Source: Morinoia aosen
Lineage: Eukaryota; Arthropoda; Malacostraca; Amphipoda; Talitridae
DNA length: 64,000 nt
Direction of reading: 5' to 3'
Assembly (NCBI GenBank): GCA_030386875.1
Contig: CM059562.1
Span: 70,802,201 to 70,866,200 of the forward strand
A model generated the notes under the pieces. It did not search any database, was not told where the DNA came from, and worked only from the letters and a program-made list of their open reading frames with translations. A program made the position numbers and the translations under genes. Below are positions 35,885 through 48,617 of this stretch, in pieces (positions within the stretch are counted from its first letter, which is position 1; the number at the start of each line of letters is the position of its first letter).

Positions 35885-36218
35885 AATATCGCGGATACTG
35901 AATTGAGATCAAACAAGGGTCTTTCTTGTTTAAGTGCGACACCCCGTAGTGTGATGCTTAATCAAATGATCTATTGAAAGTCAGAAGCGCAAAAATGAAC
36001 CGTTAGCAGCGTATTAACGCGTAAATTGACCCAACAGTTGTTATAACGCTCTTTGAGGTCCGTTATACAGCGTTATAACAAATGTTCTGCCATAGCTGCG
36101 TGACCGGACAGCGCTTTCATTTCAACGACACAAGCACGCCACAAGTTCAAACTCAGTGTCTTCGTGACTACTCTATTTTATTTTGATAAACCTATAGCTT
36201 ATTTGACAATGAAAAGCT

Positions 36219-36595
36219 CGTCCACCCCCCAGAAGCTGCAACTATGGTATCCATGGAAATGACACTCCCACGGGGGGAGCATCAGGTAGGCCCTTTTTCC
36301 CCCGAGAAAAAATGTGAGTTAGGTAGGCCCTCTTTTCTTTTAATAGATTGGGGGATTTGTTTTGTTACAGGCCATCTTTTCTCGGTTCACTGCCGTCCTG
36401 TTGTTTAGCACCTCTGACTTTTTTCATCATCTTCCGTCTTATTTTATGAACTTTTTTTAAACTTTGTGTTTCAATGCGCTGGAGGTATAGTGTGGGAACA
36501 CACCTTGCGCATGAATTCGCCATTATCTCAGCTCCCTCCCGAATGATGCTTTCAGCCTTTTCCTCTTCGGAATCCTTTTGATTTAATATAATATG
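36219..36595 (+). mobile_element. SINE-like copy, diverged
   Basis: Head CCCCCCAGAAGCTGC, a duplicated GGTAGGCCC segment, and GGAACACACCTTGCGCATGA. Confidence 0.55.
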
Positions 36596-36912
36596 ACGAA
36601 CACGCCCTCAATGTATTGCTGTGCAAAGTATGATTCGTTGTATAAACTTGTTTTATAAACATGCAGTTGTCTTACTGATTCTTCTTCATTAGTGATGCGA
36701 GGTTGGTTGTATTTATTCTGGATTTCAACACTCGATCATTTCATGTACTGAGTAATTTTCTGGTCTCTGTTTGAAACTGTTATCGGATTAGCAGATCAGC
36801 TGCTCCTTGAAAATTGTTCTTTTTTATGTGTATTCTTTCTTCGTACTCGCTTGTAGCTCAGTACTCGCAGATATCTTCACACGAAAACTTGATTTTAAAT
36901 TTACATTTACAC

Positions 36913-37027
36913 GTGGTTGCCTTTCTTTGTTTTGCATGTGCAATGAATTATTTCCGCTCGCTCTACTTCCAACAACAGCGTTTAATATCGCACAGTCTCT
37001 AAGCTCGTGTGTTAACGTAAATGAAGA
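36913..37027 (-). CDS. Coding exon (115 nt)
   Basis: Thirty-eight codons plus one base: SSFTLTHELRDCAILNAVVG, then SRASGNNSLHMQNKERQP. The acceptor is gaacgttttgtgggcag; the donor (gtgtaa) is moderate. The leftover C joins GT of the exon at 30975 to give Arg. A plus-strand frame is also open here, which lowers confidence. Confidence 0.45.
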
Positions 37028-37972
37028 CTGCCCACAAAACGTTCTTATCAACGTTAAACGTCTTCCTTTTGTGACGAGTATTTATAAGCTTTTCAAATCT
37101 AGAGTGAACTAACCAAGGGATTGCACTTTTTTCTTCTAATATTTTGTTCAACTGTTAACATAGCCATTATGATATCTGCCATAGTTAACGTACTAATTAA
37201 TAATCTTCTTGTTAAGCAATATTGACTTAAGATAAGGTTTTGATACATTTTATTCATCAACGTTGTTGGACATAAAGGGGTTTTCTTTTCTCCTTTCTTT
37301 TCCCCTCATTGGTTGTGGGTATTTTATTCGAATTAAAAAAAATCTTTTTATTAAAAGCAATATGACCAATCTATTTATAAACAATTTTTGAATCCTTTCC
37401 CTCGTCCGAATTTTTGTGTTCAGTACCTGTATCGTTTCTTGCCGTTTAGTAACTTTGGCAATCCCGAGGGCGGGCACGGCGCGGGATTAGAAAAATTCTG
37501 CCTCATTTAGCGCTACTGCAAGTCCCACCCTCGCTGGGCTCGCCCTCTCCGCAAACACTCGAGTGGGGGAACCCCAAATCCCTTTCTCATCACTCATGTC
37601 TACTGCCACCCCGCTGATGGATCACCTTTTATACCGCACCAAGCGAAATTCCTCGGCAAATTCACAGTTTTTGTAACTTGAAACTATCAGCTTCTTGAAT
37701 TGTTTGGCAATCTTAAATTGTCTTGCAAATAGGCCTGTTCGTCCAGCTCGGGTAGTGCCAGTTTTTGAACGCTTGCATAGAATGCATTGAAACTCTCAAA
37801 AATAGAACTTCCGCTCATGCCCTGCGTACACCTTCTCTCCTGGAAACGAGCGCCGGTTGTTGCTAGGAAGTGAGCACTGAGAAGATCCGTAGGTATACGC
37901 CCTGTTACTGCTGTTTTTTTTTCTTTCGCGTAGAATTATTCAGTATAGTTATAAATATCTGTCTAATCTAAC

Positions 37973-38134
37973 CTAATCATGGAGGGATTTTGCAATAAAG
38001 GCTGGGCTCTGTCCCTCCCAACGAAGGTAATAGCTGAACGTTTCGAGTGCTCCATTGCAGAATGTTTACACAAGAAACTATAAATGTTAATTGCCGCGGC
38101 TTCAGGGGCAAATAAACATAACTGATTCATTTCA
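37973..38134 (-). CDS. Coding exon (162 nt), strong candidate
   Basis: One base, 53 codons and two bases are open: EMNQLCLFAPEAAAINIYSF at the start, FVGRDRAQPLLQNPSMI at the end. The acceptor is ttgatccctcacaaatttggctacag and the donor AG, then gttaga. Fifty-three codons without a stop in this AT-rich surround, with good ends, make it one of the better exons outside the 55-61 kb block. Product not recognised. Confidence 0.58.
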
Positions 38135-38730
38135 CTGTAGCCAAATTTGTGAGGGATCAAAGTTACCAACGTTAGAAAATTTGTTCGGATTCCCATCTTT
38201 TTAAGTAACGAATAGTAATCATTGTTTTCGAGTAAATGAGCTCAATTAATGTACAGAGACCAAGCCTACTGCGCTTGATAGACTCGTCTGGATTCTACCG
38301 CGAGTGGTAGTGGCGCGCTGCAAAACGCTGCACCATAAACATTTTTTCAAAATTTCTTTGGATGAAATAATGCATCACCAGACCCCAAGTTGACGTACGG
38401 CTTTAGGACGCCGTCGCTCTCTGTTTTGCATTTCCCACAAGTTACGGAAGGGATTTCATGAATTTTCCGACGTTAATATATGTTGTAGATTTGGCGCTAT
38501 AAATCGGGCCAACATTTGTTAGCCCCCTAGAGAAAGTCGACCATTCGTTGTTTGAGCGACTTTTTGCTCGATTTTTTTCACTTAATTTTATATCTCGTCT
38601 GTCTTATACAATTTTCCGGTATGTATTGTATTGTAGTTACATTTTTCTAGCAAGATCGTTGGTGAATGTGCAATTTACTTTTCATTTCGAAATTTCAGGC
38701 CTCCTCGCGCAGTTCTACAAAATCTAATTG

Positions 38731-38765
38731 AATCTATTGACCATGCCATGCATGGTCAATAGATT
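38731..38765. repeat. Perfect 15-bp hairpin
   Basis: AATCTATTGACCATG and its exact complement around a 5-base loop. The sequence TTAACCATGCCATGCAT continues the pattern, so it may be a MITE end or a small cruciform. Confidence 0.7.
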
Positions 38766-38867
38766 AACCATGCCATGCATATTCACACACTTTCCGATCA
38801 GTTTTGACGTGTTGACTCTCATCTGAGCGAGTAACTAAGCCAGCAAATTTAAGATTTGAGCTCTCAC

Positions 38868-38954
38868 GGGCGAAGGAATTAGTTTATTGACACTCAGTTG
38901 CGCGTAGATAATGAGCAATTTTACGCTCGTTCCTGCATCAACGCCATCCCAAAG
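38868..38954 (-). CDS. Candidate exon (87 nt)
   Basis: Twenty-nine codons are open in phase 0 at both ends: LWDGVDAGTSVKLLIIYAQL, then SVNKLIPSP. The acceptor is ccgattatcatgcgag, with a T-rich stretch about 20 bp upstream, and the donor is gtgaga. The frame stays open further on both sides, so the ends could differ. Helical, hydrophobic peptide; not recognised. Confidence 0.4.
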
Positions 38955-39656
38955 CTCGCATGATAATCGGAAGCACAAAATTCTTTCAGCGTTGTCTGTG
39001 TTGGACCGTTCACTTATTTGTGTTCTCTCAAAACACTCGTGAATGCTATTCAAACATCATTCCGACCACGGTCTGAGTGGAATATTTTTTCGTACGTAAA
39101 TATTGCAGTAATCAAAATGGAATAAGAATTTAAACCGAAAAATGATGTAAACATTTTATGGTTTTCCAAAATAGCTCTAAACTCAAAATTTTCAGTCCTA
39201 ATGAAGAGACATCCCGTGAAATGAGAGCATGGTTAGTTACGGTGTAGAAAAGCACATTACGTGTATGTGCAACTTTTCGTAGAATGTAAATCAATATCGT
39301 ATTTTGCGGTCTAAATGCAGATCAGAGCTCAAGTGTCGTGTTCATCGTTTTTCTCGGAACTGGCCCATCTGTTCCCTGTCTCGGAAACAATCCAATCTCG
39401 ACGGTTTTGAGTGCTTCGGAAATACGTGTGAGAATAACATTCGCTTCTAGTCTAAGATTTAAAAGAACTTTGTTTGTTGTTTTGTTTTCTATTTTCTTTC
39501 CCTGGCCAGAATTCTGTAAAACTTTTCTAGGCCAAGGGACGACGTTTTTAAGACGTCTCTTATGTAAATTAGTTCCGCTCGTTGGTTATTGCGTTGCTTT
39601 CAACGGCTTAGTTTATTCTCGATTTCACAGCTTTTCCCATTGACAATATGTTTTGA
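38955..39656. other. Unassigned, intron-like
   Basis: Nothing recognised before the tandem array. Confidence 0.4.
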
Positions 39657-40138
39657 CTGTGGAGTGTTTGATTTGAGGAGTGTTTGATTTGAGGAGTGTT
39701 TTTTTGTGCGAGTTTTGTTTGTGGTGAGGGGAGTTTTGTTTACTCGGGAATTTTGTTTACTAGGGAATTTTGTTTGGAGGAGTTTTGTTTACTCGGGAAT
39801 TTTGTTTACTAGGGAATTTTGTTTGGAGGAGTTTTGTTTACTCGGGAATTTTGTTTACTAGGGAATTTTGTTTGGAGGAGTTTTGTTTACTCGGGAATTT
39901 TGTTTACTAGGGAATTTTGTTTACTAGGGAGTTTTGTTTGTAGGAGTTTTGTTTGTAGGAGTTTTGTTTACCAGGGAATTTTGTTTACTAGGGAGTTTTG
40001 TTTGTAGGAGTTTTGTTTGTAGGAGTTTTGTTTACTAGGGAATTTAGTTTACTAGGGAGTTTTGTTTGTAGGAGTTTTGTTTACTGGGGAGTTTAGTTTA
40101 CTTTGGATTTTGTTTACTAGGGAGTTTTGTTTACTAGG
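39657..40138 (+). repeat. Degenerate tandem array of GGGAATTTTGTTTACTA-type units
   Basis: Units of 15-17 bp. At 39732-39930 they form a 49-bp higher-order period (AGTTTTGTTTACTCGGGAAT, then two shorter units), about four times. It ends exactly where the second hAT begins. Confidence 0.85.
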
Positions 40139-40337
40139 CAGGGTTGGCACATAAAAAACCCACCCAAAAAAAACCCACCCAAAAAAGCCCAAAAAAACCC
40201 ACACTAAAAAACCCACTAAATAGTGGGTTTTTTGGGCTTTTTGGGTTTTATTATTATGTAAATTTTACTTGTTTTCAAGCTTTCAAGCTTATGCGCGACA
40301 TCGTATTGAAAGATTGTAGATGAAGAAACTGCAATAT

Positions 40338-40439
40338 GGCCGGGCGCACTACGTTGGTACCTTGGGGGTTTCAGCGTGGGTAAGGCGTCCGGCCAAAAAT
40401 GGGTGGGCAGCTGAAACCCCCTACGGGGTTTGGCTGCCC
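40338..40439 (+). other. Two strong adjacent hairpins inside the second hAT
   Basis: GGCCGGGCGC (40338) pairs with GCGTCCGGCC (40385). Next, GGGCAGC and AAACCCC (40405-40420) pair with GGGGTTT and GCTGCCC (40425-40439) around a 4-base loop. Confidence 0.6.
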
Positions 40440-41014
40440 AGTGTGTTCGAATGTACTATAGCATGTACACAATTTTTCAATGGGGAGACAGTTGTAATCT
40501 TGTGATGTAATTAAATCATGATCATATAATTTTTGATGTTCAAATAATGTTGAAGTCCACCCTACGAGGTAAATCGGAAAAGCTCAATGTTGATTAAATT
40601 ATGTGACCTTCGGTGCGATATAGTTTGAATAACTGAAGCGCTAGCAAACCTGTGTTACTACTACTGCTACTACTTTCAAGCTTATAGAATCAAAATGAGC
40701 TAAATGTTTATCTTGTCAAAATAAGTATCTAAGTCATGTGCATGACTATGACAAGAAAACATTGAAAAACTAAACACCAACCCTATACAAATCAAATTAG
40801 AAAAACCTTAATCACAAAAAAACTCGAGGGACTAATATATTTTAATGAATTCCATTTCCAAAGTAAAAAAACAAAAATTTAGAAACAAATGCAGTTTGAC
40901 TACTTGATATAGAGACTTCTGAATTTTTACTGTCTTCTAGACTAGACTGCTACTACAATACTACTGTGTTTCTCTTTCTACATCCACTGCCATTTCATCG
41001 TTGTCATCCACATC

Positions 41015-41440
41015 ATGATCATTCGTGAGGTGGCGATATACTGAGACGATTTCTGTGCGCGTTCTGATCCTAATCTATTTCTCAATTTATTTCACACAAT
41101 TCCAAATGTGGAGAAAATTCTCTCAATGGAGCCTGAACTTGCGGGGCAAGAATGAAGATTGCTTATAAACTTGCAGCAACCCTCTGCCAGTGTTCTTTTC
41201 ATGAATATGCATTTTCTGCTGTTTCATGTCTTGAATATCCCACCATCAACAAGAAGTCATTGTCTTAGTGATATTCTCATTGAACATGTGTTTTGGGAAG
41301 ATGTTGGAGTCCTTCAATTTATAGGAGTAAAGCGCACTAATGAACTCCGGATAGTACTCAGCCAACCACTCTTCAATATCAGTCTCCTGTGAGAGCTTTG
41401 CCTTAAATGTTGTAAAATGAAACATCAATATCGAGTTCAT
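41015..41440 (-). pseudogene. hAT transposase C-terminal end, broken
   Basis: A 64-codon frame at 41246-41440 (EEWLAEYYPEFISALYSY) precedes the dimerisation block at 41163-41020. The block keeps the hAT signature (ERIFSTFG ... LRNRLG) with a premature stop at the Trp position and a frame break between the two parts. Confidence 0.65.
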
Positions 41441-41518
41441 TATCTTGTTGATCAGTCTAATGTGAAACTAGGCTAAGTGAATTAGGTTAAACATTATTGT
41501 ACACCCTAGAATAATGTA

Positions 41519-41652
41519 ATGGTAGGATGCCCTAGAAGTCGCTGAACTTATTCGGGCCCACAGGTAGCTATACTCAAATTTGACCATTGTATTAGACTTA
41601 AGAAACATTCTACCTCTGTATCACCTGTGGTAAATAAATTGTTTAAATTGAA
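41519..41652 (+). repeat. Dispersed repeat, copy 1 (inside the second hAT)
   Basis: Shares GCTGAACTTATTCGGGC and AAATAAATTGTTTAAATTG with 56174-56308; both copies are on the plus strand. The shared 3' end suggests a retroposed family. Confidence 0.6.
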
Positions 41653-42485
41653 ATAAGTCTAACAATTATAGTCAGATGGGGCAAGACAACCGCAGCCATC
41701 ATGGGGTGAGAAAGTAAAGAAACTACTGGCCTATGGGGAGCATTCAAGCTGCACTGGAACAAATTTGACGATGGAATCAGTTAGAGCATTTACTTCCAAT
41801 CATTTTAGTGTTTGTTGCTATCCTGTACTGCGAAAAGTGAATTTTTTGGCAAATTTAAAAAAAATTTTGGCATGTCACTACATGTTATAACATGTAACAG
41901 TGTGGTTGACTGACTTGACTTGCGCAGCTAAGCACTCCAGCTCACACAATACATGTTAAATTGTTAAGAGCATGACTGTTAAGTGATGTGCAGCTGTCTT
42001 GCTTCAAGCTGCTTGTGGTGGTTACTTATGATCTGCATGGTGCTTCCCTCTCACATGACTTGCGCATGTCTGCTGCTAAAACAACCTACTATGAATTGAC
42101 GAGCATAGCAATTCTTTTTGGACATCTTATATCTTTACAGACTGCAGAGCTATGTCTCTATGCATATGGTAATTGGTAAATGGTAATTGTGATGGACAAA
42201 CTTAATTCATGTATTGTTCATATAATGTAATAATTCATATAATAATGTAATATAATGTTTGAAAAAAAGTAATCAAATAACAATATTTACTCAATAAGTG
42301 TATGTATATAAATCTGAAATAGGGGCAACGGGAGTTGTGTGAATAACTCTTTTACAAAACAGGTATTACAAAAAACCCAATAAAGGCCAACAAAAACCCA
42401 ATAAAACCCATAAAACCCAATTTAACCCAAAAAAACCCAGGTGGGTTGGGTTTTTTTAAAAAAAACAGGGTTTTTTCCATCCCTG

Positions 42486-44724
42486 ATTTCTACACTCCTG
42501 CAAGTAATGCCATCCAATGTGAGTATTCAGCGTCTGTGCCATCGTACAGCATCTTCCATCCTTAGCCGGTGTCCTGGCCCTCTCTACGTAATTTCAGAAG
42601 CGCCCCATAATATTTCTCTGAAAAAATTTTGCAGGTGTAAATCAGTCTTAATATAAGTTTCGCAATGCCCCCTTCACTTGAAGGATAAGTGAAGCGGCCC
42701 CTGCACGAGTGCAGGCGCTGCAGATGTGAGCTCCAGTTTAAGGCATGCGGTGGCGCTCATACCTGCAGGGAAGGGCATCCCTACACCAGGTGCATGCATC
42801 AACCTTCGTCTTTAGTTTTTTTCCAGTTTGGTAGCTTGAAGACAAATAAAAGGTAATTACATGAGGTGTATTTTAACTCCAGCATTTTGAAGGATCACTG
42901 CGTGACTTGTAAGTTGTAAACTTGTTCGTTATCATGAGCAAAACGTATGAGAAGCACACTTTCCTTTACCTGGCATTGCATCTACAGGTATTAAAAAACT
43001 GCTGTCTTTATTCGCATGCTATTTCAGCCTCGTTTATTAGAATTAGAGGTGAATCTGTTGGACTGGGTTGGTTTTAAAAGCATCGCGTGACTTGGCAATT
43101 CTTGATAAAGTATCCTGACAAGAGTCTTTTACATTAGACGTTATCTCATACTGACGTTTCAACACTCTGTTTATCATATACAAGGTAATAGATGGTTGTG
43201 TTAATCCGAGTTGCTGCAAAACCCCCTGCTATGCTAGGTCGTCATATTATGCGTGTTTTATGAGATCCTTTAAGTGTATCAACGCATTCTGTATAACTGT
43301 TGTGGTGAGTCATGTTCTACAATGGGGTGACAGGATGCGTGCAGAAACGGTGAAGCATCATTAAACCACAACAGTTAACATTCTTCCTGATTCAAAGACT
43401 AGTAAAAATTCGGAATGAAATAGTTGTTCGTGAGAGTGTTCTACGAGGAGCGCTGAAGTGAGTATGAACCCAGAAAATTTTGGTGTGATTTGGCATTTTA
43501 CCAACGCAAGCTTTGTAAAATGTAAGCAGTGAAACATTCTTACGATAAATTTTCTTACCCTTCACATTCATTTTGGAAAAAATCAGAAGTAACTGATTCT
43601 CGAATGAAGTTTTTACAATACATGTTCGAAGGGTTTGCTTGAGAGATTTTGTTACGCTGCTATTTGTTCACCCCTGCCAGATTAATATTTAGAATTATTT
43701 GTACGTGGAACTTTAAAAGATGTTATGTGAGGAGTCCGGGGCTTGAAATTTGCGGCATTCAAAATACATGGCTTTGTTCCTGTGATGCCGTACTTGACCG
43801 CATGGGTCGTTGGCTGGAAGTAGACCATTGTGTTATTTTCCAGTCACGCCTCGGTGTCACATATTCAGTTTCAACTCTGCCAGGTACTTGTCATTGTGCT
43901 GCCTCGAGCTTCGCGTACCGTGTGCGCAAGTTTCGCCATTTTTACGTTGTTGTTCATTAATTAAGTTGAGCTTCGGGTGCGTTTTATGAACTTGTTGGAA
44001 ATTGGTTGCCTAATTGATGGTCGATAAATTCTCACCTTCCTTCGACACACGTTGACAACTTCTCATTTCGCTTGATAAAAACTACTCTGGCTTAGACAAC
44101 TTTTCGGTACAGCAGGTGCGGTGCGTCTTCATTTTGAGCCTCAGTGTGACTTGTGAAAGTTCGGTGACGAAAGGAAATTGTGACTCGAGTCTTGCGTGTC
44201 TCGGCGTGCTCTCGTCGGCGCACGTGGTCGGCTTAATTCACTCCGTAAAAATCGAATTATTTTTAAGGCGATGTGGTCTTCAATGCTTGGGTGGCAGGGG
44301 TCATCCTTTGAGCTTATTCATTATTTTCCCAACCAGCTGAAATCCTCATTGAGGAACCATAAGGGAATTTTGCTGCCATCGATCATATTACATACGATTT
44401 TTTCACTACAGTACTGATTTTTAGAATTAAATCAAGACCCTATCCTGGAAGATTTTCTTGAAGTAATACAATAATGACAGCACTAGGCATTTGAGTCTCG
44501 AAAAGAATATCCGAGAAATGATCATATCACGTTTATCCACCCCTGTAGTTTTGGAACGTGCATTGAATTCTGATCGGGATATGCCGTGGGATTCGCTTGA
44601 AAGCTCAGTGAGAGAAAGAGAGTAAAATATAGCGAAGCTGTTGTTATGGAGGAGCCGGGAGGGTCTTTCTTTGACGAATAATTCAACAATTACCCACCAC
44701 GCCCACCCTATTTCAGCCAGTTAC
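42486..44724. other. Unassigned, intron-like
   Basis: A small palindrome CCTGCACGAGTGCAGG at about 42696. Plus-strand frames at 43649-43960 and 44116-44340 lack supporting signals. Confidence 0.35.
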
Positions 44725-44763
44725 TGATATTTGCGCATGCTGCTTTATAATATACCGCAGTTT
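44725..44763 (-). CDS. Candidate 39-nt exon
   Basis: Thirteen codons (KLRYIIKQHAQIS), phase 0 at both ends. The acceptor is strong (gtgctaacattttcag) and the donor is gtaact. Too short to trust without transcript data. Confidence 0.27.
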
Positions 44764-47070
44764 CTGAAAATGTTAGCACATCTAGCTAGAAAGAAAAACA
44801 GCGGCAAACAAACGCTTCAAGCTACTAACTACTTTGTTTTGATGTAGTTTTGTAAGCTATCTAATTTTCCTTTCCCGTGGATTACCACACTTCAGATCTT
44901 TAATAGTGAAGAAGATCTATATCTTTGCCCTCCCTGTCAAATTTTATGGCTCAGGCGGCCTGCATTGCCCAGCCCTTGTCTTTATCAGGAGCAATCCATT
45001 GAGGTAAGGGACTCGAAAGATAGCGAGATGGCCAGGCCTCCCAAACGAGCCTTGCGGACAAGTTCCAAGCACATGCTCCGATATCGCTTCAACCCCGACC
45101 TCTTTTTTTGGCCGGGCTCTTGTGCTCTCGATCGCTGTTGTCATTATTAGATTAGGAAGATTAAGTGTTGATCATGTGACAAGATATAGCAATTTGTATT
45201 TTAGACGCCGATCCGATGCTGTTACTGTTTGCGATTATTTTTTATCCAAAGCAAATTCACGAACACCCTCAGATATTAACAGGTGCATTGTTTCTGCATC
45301 TGCCTAGCTGATGATAAATTTGAAAATAATTTCAATTGACTCAGAGAAACACGAGCCAATGAATCGAAAACGGATAGAAATGTTAATCGCGTACTTGCGT
45401 TCTTACCGAAACAATGTTTAAAGGTTTATACTTTTATTGGTTTCTTGTCACAATGCAGTTACCAATTTGCATTAATGACACGATGCCCTTCCGTAGGCAT
45501 AGGATAGGGACTAGGCTCAGGGTGGCTAGGTGTGTCTATTCTATGCTGTGTGGACTGGCGCCCCAGGGGGGATGCTGTTAGGTTACTTCAGAGGTAGAAA
45601 TGTAGGTTATCATTCGTATTTTGTGCCCACTTTTTCTTTCAATTTGCCTTTCTATTTTGATATTTCCTTTTTATCGTTTGATTCCCTGTTTTTCAACATG
45701 CTGTTTCTATGCGCTGATATCCTAAGTGGGTATACACCTTGTGCATCGATTTTCGTTTTTTAATCCATAATAAGTTCCTTTTCTTTCCGCTGTAAAATCA
45801 TCGTGGCAATGGAAATGGAACTCTAAACTAACTACTTTACTGCTACTTCAAATATTGGTTGGGGTTGAATTTATATTGGTGAGGACTAGAGCCTTTGATT
45901 TCTGTTGTTGGGTCATTCCACTGGATCCTACATACGGATGCTGGGCCGCTGTCTCAGAATGAAGGACAAAAATAATACTGAGTTCTTCCGTTACCAAGTG
46001 AACCTGCTACGATTTATGGGCAATAACATCACTTCAATTGAATGCTAGAGGTTCTTTAAATCTATTTCAATGACAATAAACCTCGCTTGACTAGGTACAA
46101 TGCTGACAGAGTGGCTCTTAATGTTAATGAGTACATAAAATACCGTAAAAATTTTTAGGAAAGACCAAAATAAAACGTGAGAATAGGAATGGTATTTCGC
46201 GTTATGGCATCTATCAGTGCTAATAGAGTTACGTTATTCATAACTTTAGGCTTAAGAGCTTTCACTGAATTTTCTTTCGGTCATCTGAACTCTAATGTGA
46301 AATGGAATCGTCACCGCTGAACTCAACCGAATGCAAATGGAAATGGGAAAATTTGACAAAAAAGAAAATTGCCTAAGCCTCAATGTGCAGTCAACTTTGT
46401 TTCGATTTGGCTCTCATATTGAAGTCTGTAGTGCATTAGAGCAGGGCATGAACAACGAAGTTGATTTGTTTCGCTCCTCGTAAGACCGAGCTTCTCTGCT
46501 TGCAAGTGGACAATTTCGGAGGCGCTCCAATTGCCTTTTGCAAATGACCCCACAATCCTAGAAGAGATTCAATTTTCCGGTCAAATTCCGGCTGAATTCG
46601 TGTTGTTGGTTGTGATGTTGGTGGTGTTGCTGCTGCTCTTGGTAGTACTGTAGCACATGTTTTTATTGCTGCTGTTGAGGTGCAAGTGTGCTGCTGCTGC
46701 TGCAATTTGTGATGCGTTCAGTAAGCGAACTGCAATTTTCCCAACTCTGAAAATGGACTAAATTATCCGAATTGAATAGCCGAGCCCTTTCTTTGGATCT
46801 CAGCTGGAATAAATTGAGCTTATTACCCGCTAGAAACTGCCGTTCAAGAGTGAATAGAGATCATTAAACTTTAACTGTGGCTGTTTTCTTTTGCGTCTCT
46901 TTCCGGGAGTTTTGATGGGTCTGAACTCTTCGTTATCAAGACAAAGACTCGTAGAGCTTCAGTACTTCTTTTAATCACCAATGCTAAGTGATTTATTATT
47001 TCCTGAAGCACATCAGTTTTGCTTCCAAATCATCCACAGAAATCATTCTCATTTCCGCCCATGGTCTCAC
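44764..47070. other. Unassigned, intron-like, with one SINE-like copy
   Basis: A CAG/GCA-rich stretch at 46620-46705 gives a Gln-rich minus-strand frame (46436-46705) with no usable donor; probably a microsatellite-driven frame. Confidence 0.35.
45548..45832 (+). mobile_element. SINE-like copy, divergent subfamily
   Basis: GCCCCAGGGGGGATGCTGTT, GGTTACTTCAG as in the 9541 copy, and ACACCTTGTGCATCGATTTT. Confidence 0.5.
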
Positions 47071-47101
47071 TTATCAGCACACCAGCGTTTATTGCTTTGT
47101 T
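47071..47101 (-). CDS. Candidate 31-nt exon
   Basis: Ten codons (NKAINAGVLI) plus one base, between acceptor ctaaattatccaag and donor gtgaga. Short, so a lead only. Confidence 0.22.
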
Positions 47102-48486
47102 CTTGGATAATTTAGATTCATCATGAACCAGAAAAGGCCACATGAAAATTTCTCTCTAGATCATGTTTTTATTTTTTTTACGTATGACGTAGACGAAAAG
47201 ATGAATACGATTAGAATTATTCAAGTGACCTCTAAATTACTAGTTTGTCGAATTAATTTGATTTGTTGAACGTTGTTTCGCTCTTTTTTATGATTTCCTT
47301 ACAAATTTGCTGTGCGAGTAACTTGAATATTGATGAAGCAACTTAGTGCTCAGTAACTTTGACTGTGGAAATACTTCCATGCTATCATTGCTCTATTCCA
47401 AGAGGAAGGCTGTGATAATGTTAGGGATATTTGTTCGGGGGTAATCAAATTTAGAACTTAGAGTGCAGTTGTCTTGTTAATAAATATATTCATTTTGCAT
47501 TGCAGTAGTGTCGAATCAAAAGGAAATATAAAATAACGATTAGGTTTAAGAAAACGATACATAACACTATTTTGCGTGCATAAAATGTTCAACTCGTCTT
47601 CAGGAGGAAATTTTCTTAATTTGATAACCTATTTTTAGAGAACATATTCTATTTTAAATTTATCTATTATCGACAGACGCAACTCTTTTAAGTCTAGTTA
47701 AAGTATTTTTCAACGTGTCATCTATATTTTGCGCTGTATGCATGTTCAAATTATCGAAGTACGGCTTTCACCTTTGCTTTGAATATGTCTGAGTTAGCTT
47801 GTCTTATAATTTATGAGCAGCGTGGGACTTTATCAAGAACAGTAATCCTTCGCTGCTGACTCTACTTTTGTTAGTTGAAGCTCATTGGTATGATAGCGTA
47901 CATTTGCTGTCATGACGGGTGTCTAGAATATGGTGGGAATTTTCCGAATAGTTATTTACGAACTTAGGAGTAGAATTTCTCAGAGTTTGCTGATCCGACG
48001 TTGCTATGATTATGTTGATATTTGTGTAAAAATTCTACTTCTGTTGCATGTCTAAGCTTCAGACTTACATTTAGTTTAACAAACATTGCGGAGTCGCATG
48101 CATTATTTTTTGCCACATTTAATGCACCCTTCGAGCCCGGAAATTGTTATTTCGGTACGAATTCATTTTAAATGCTTATGCTGTATGCTCTACACTCTTC
48201 GATAGATTACATATGATTTTCATTGAGGAACGCACATAAACGAAAACTGTTCATGTTTAGCGATAGCGGAAATCTTGTCTTTATGACCGTGTAGCTAAAA
48301 ATAGACATACTAAAGAATTAATACAAGATTATTTGTTGTGTAGGCAGTTGGTTGGGCGGCACGGGCGGTAGGCAGCAGGGCACACCAGAAAGCTGGCTGG
48401 CCCACACGTGCTGGCGCAGCTCGCGTGTCCGGCGGGCGTTTCAAGTGACCGGCGCCGACTCAACTTGAAGCTGCATTAGCATTTAG

Positions 48487-48617
48487 ATTAGGAGCGCAGT
48501 CCAGAAATGCGGCGTGATTATCAGTCGTTTCTTTGCAGCGGTGGCTTCATCCAACAGTGATCTTGCCGCCATGCAGGGGCTGTGAGGGGAGTTCTGACGA
48601 TGGGCTATGTCAGAGCT
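48487..48617 (-). CDS. Candidate exon, 3' end unclear
   Basis: After acceptor gatactatttcag the phase-0 frame reads SSDIAHRQNSPHSPCMAARS and then LLDEATAAKKR before a stop near 48487. Start phase fits the exon at 49802. No acceptable GT donor is present before the stop, so the true end is unknown. It may instead be a non-coding GC-rich patch. Confidence 0.3.

Larger units (their letters stand above)
40139..42485 (-). mobile_element. Second hAT transposon, degenerate
   Basis: The ends are CAGGGTTGGCACAT and, inverted, CAGGGATGGAAAAAA, each followed by many AACCC/GGGTT repeats. The hAT C-terminal dimerisation block is readable on the minus strand at about 41020-41163 (SIERIFSTFGIV, one stop where Trp is expected, then NKLRNRLGSERAQKS). 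No 8-bp duplication is visible; the left flank is a tandem array that may have changed. Confidence 0.78.

Noticed and set aside
39819-40007. 62-codon plus-strand frame rich in Phe, Leu and Arg
   Set aside because: It is the translation of the tandem array.
43060-43140. Minus-strand frame DTLSRIAKSRDAFK after a fair acceptor
   Set aside because: No donor before the stop.
46436-46705. Gln/Thr/Pro-rich minus-strand frame
   Set aside because: Driven by a CAG-type microsatellite; no usable donor.
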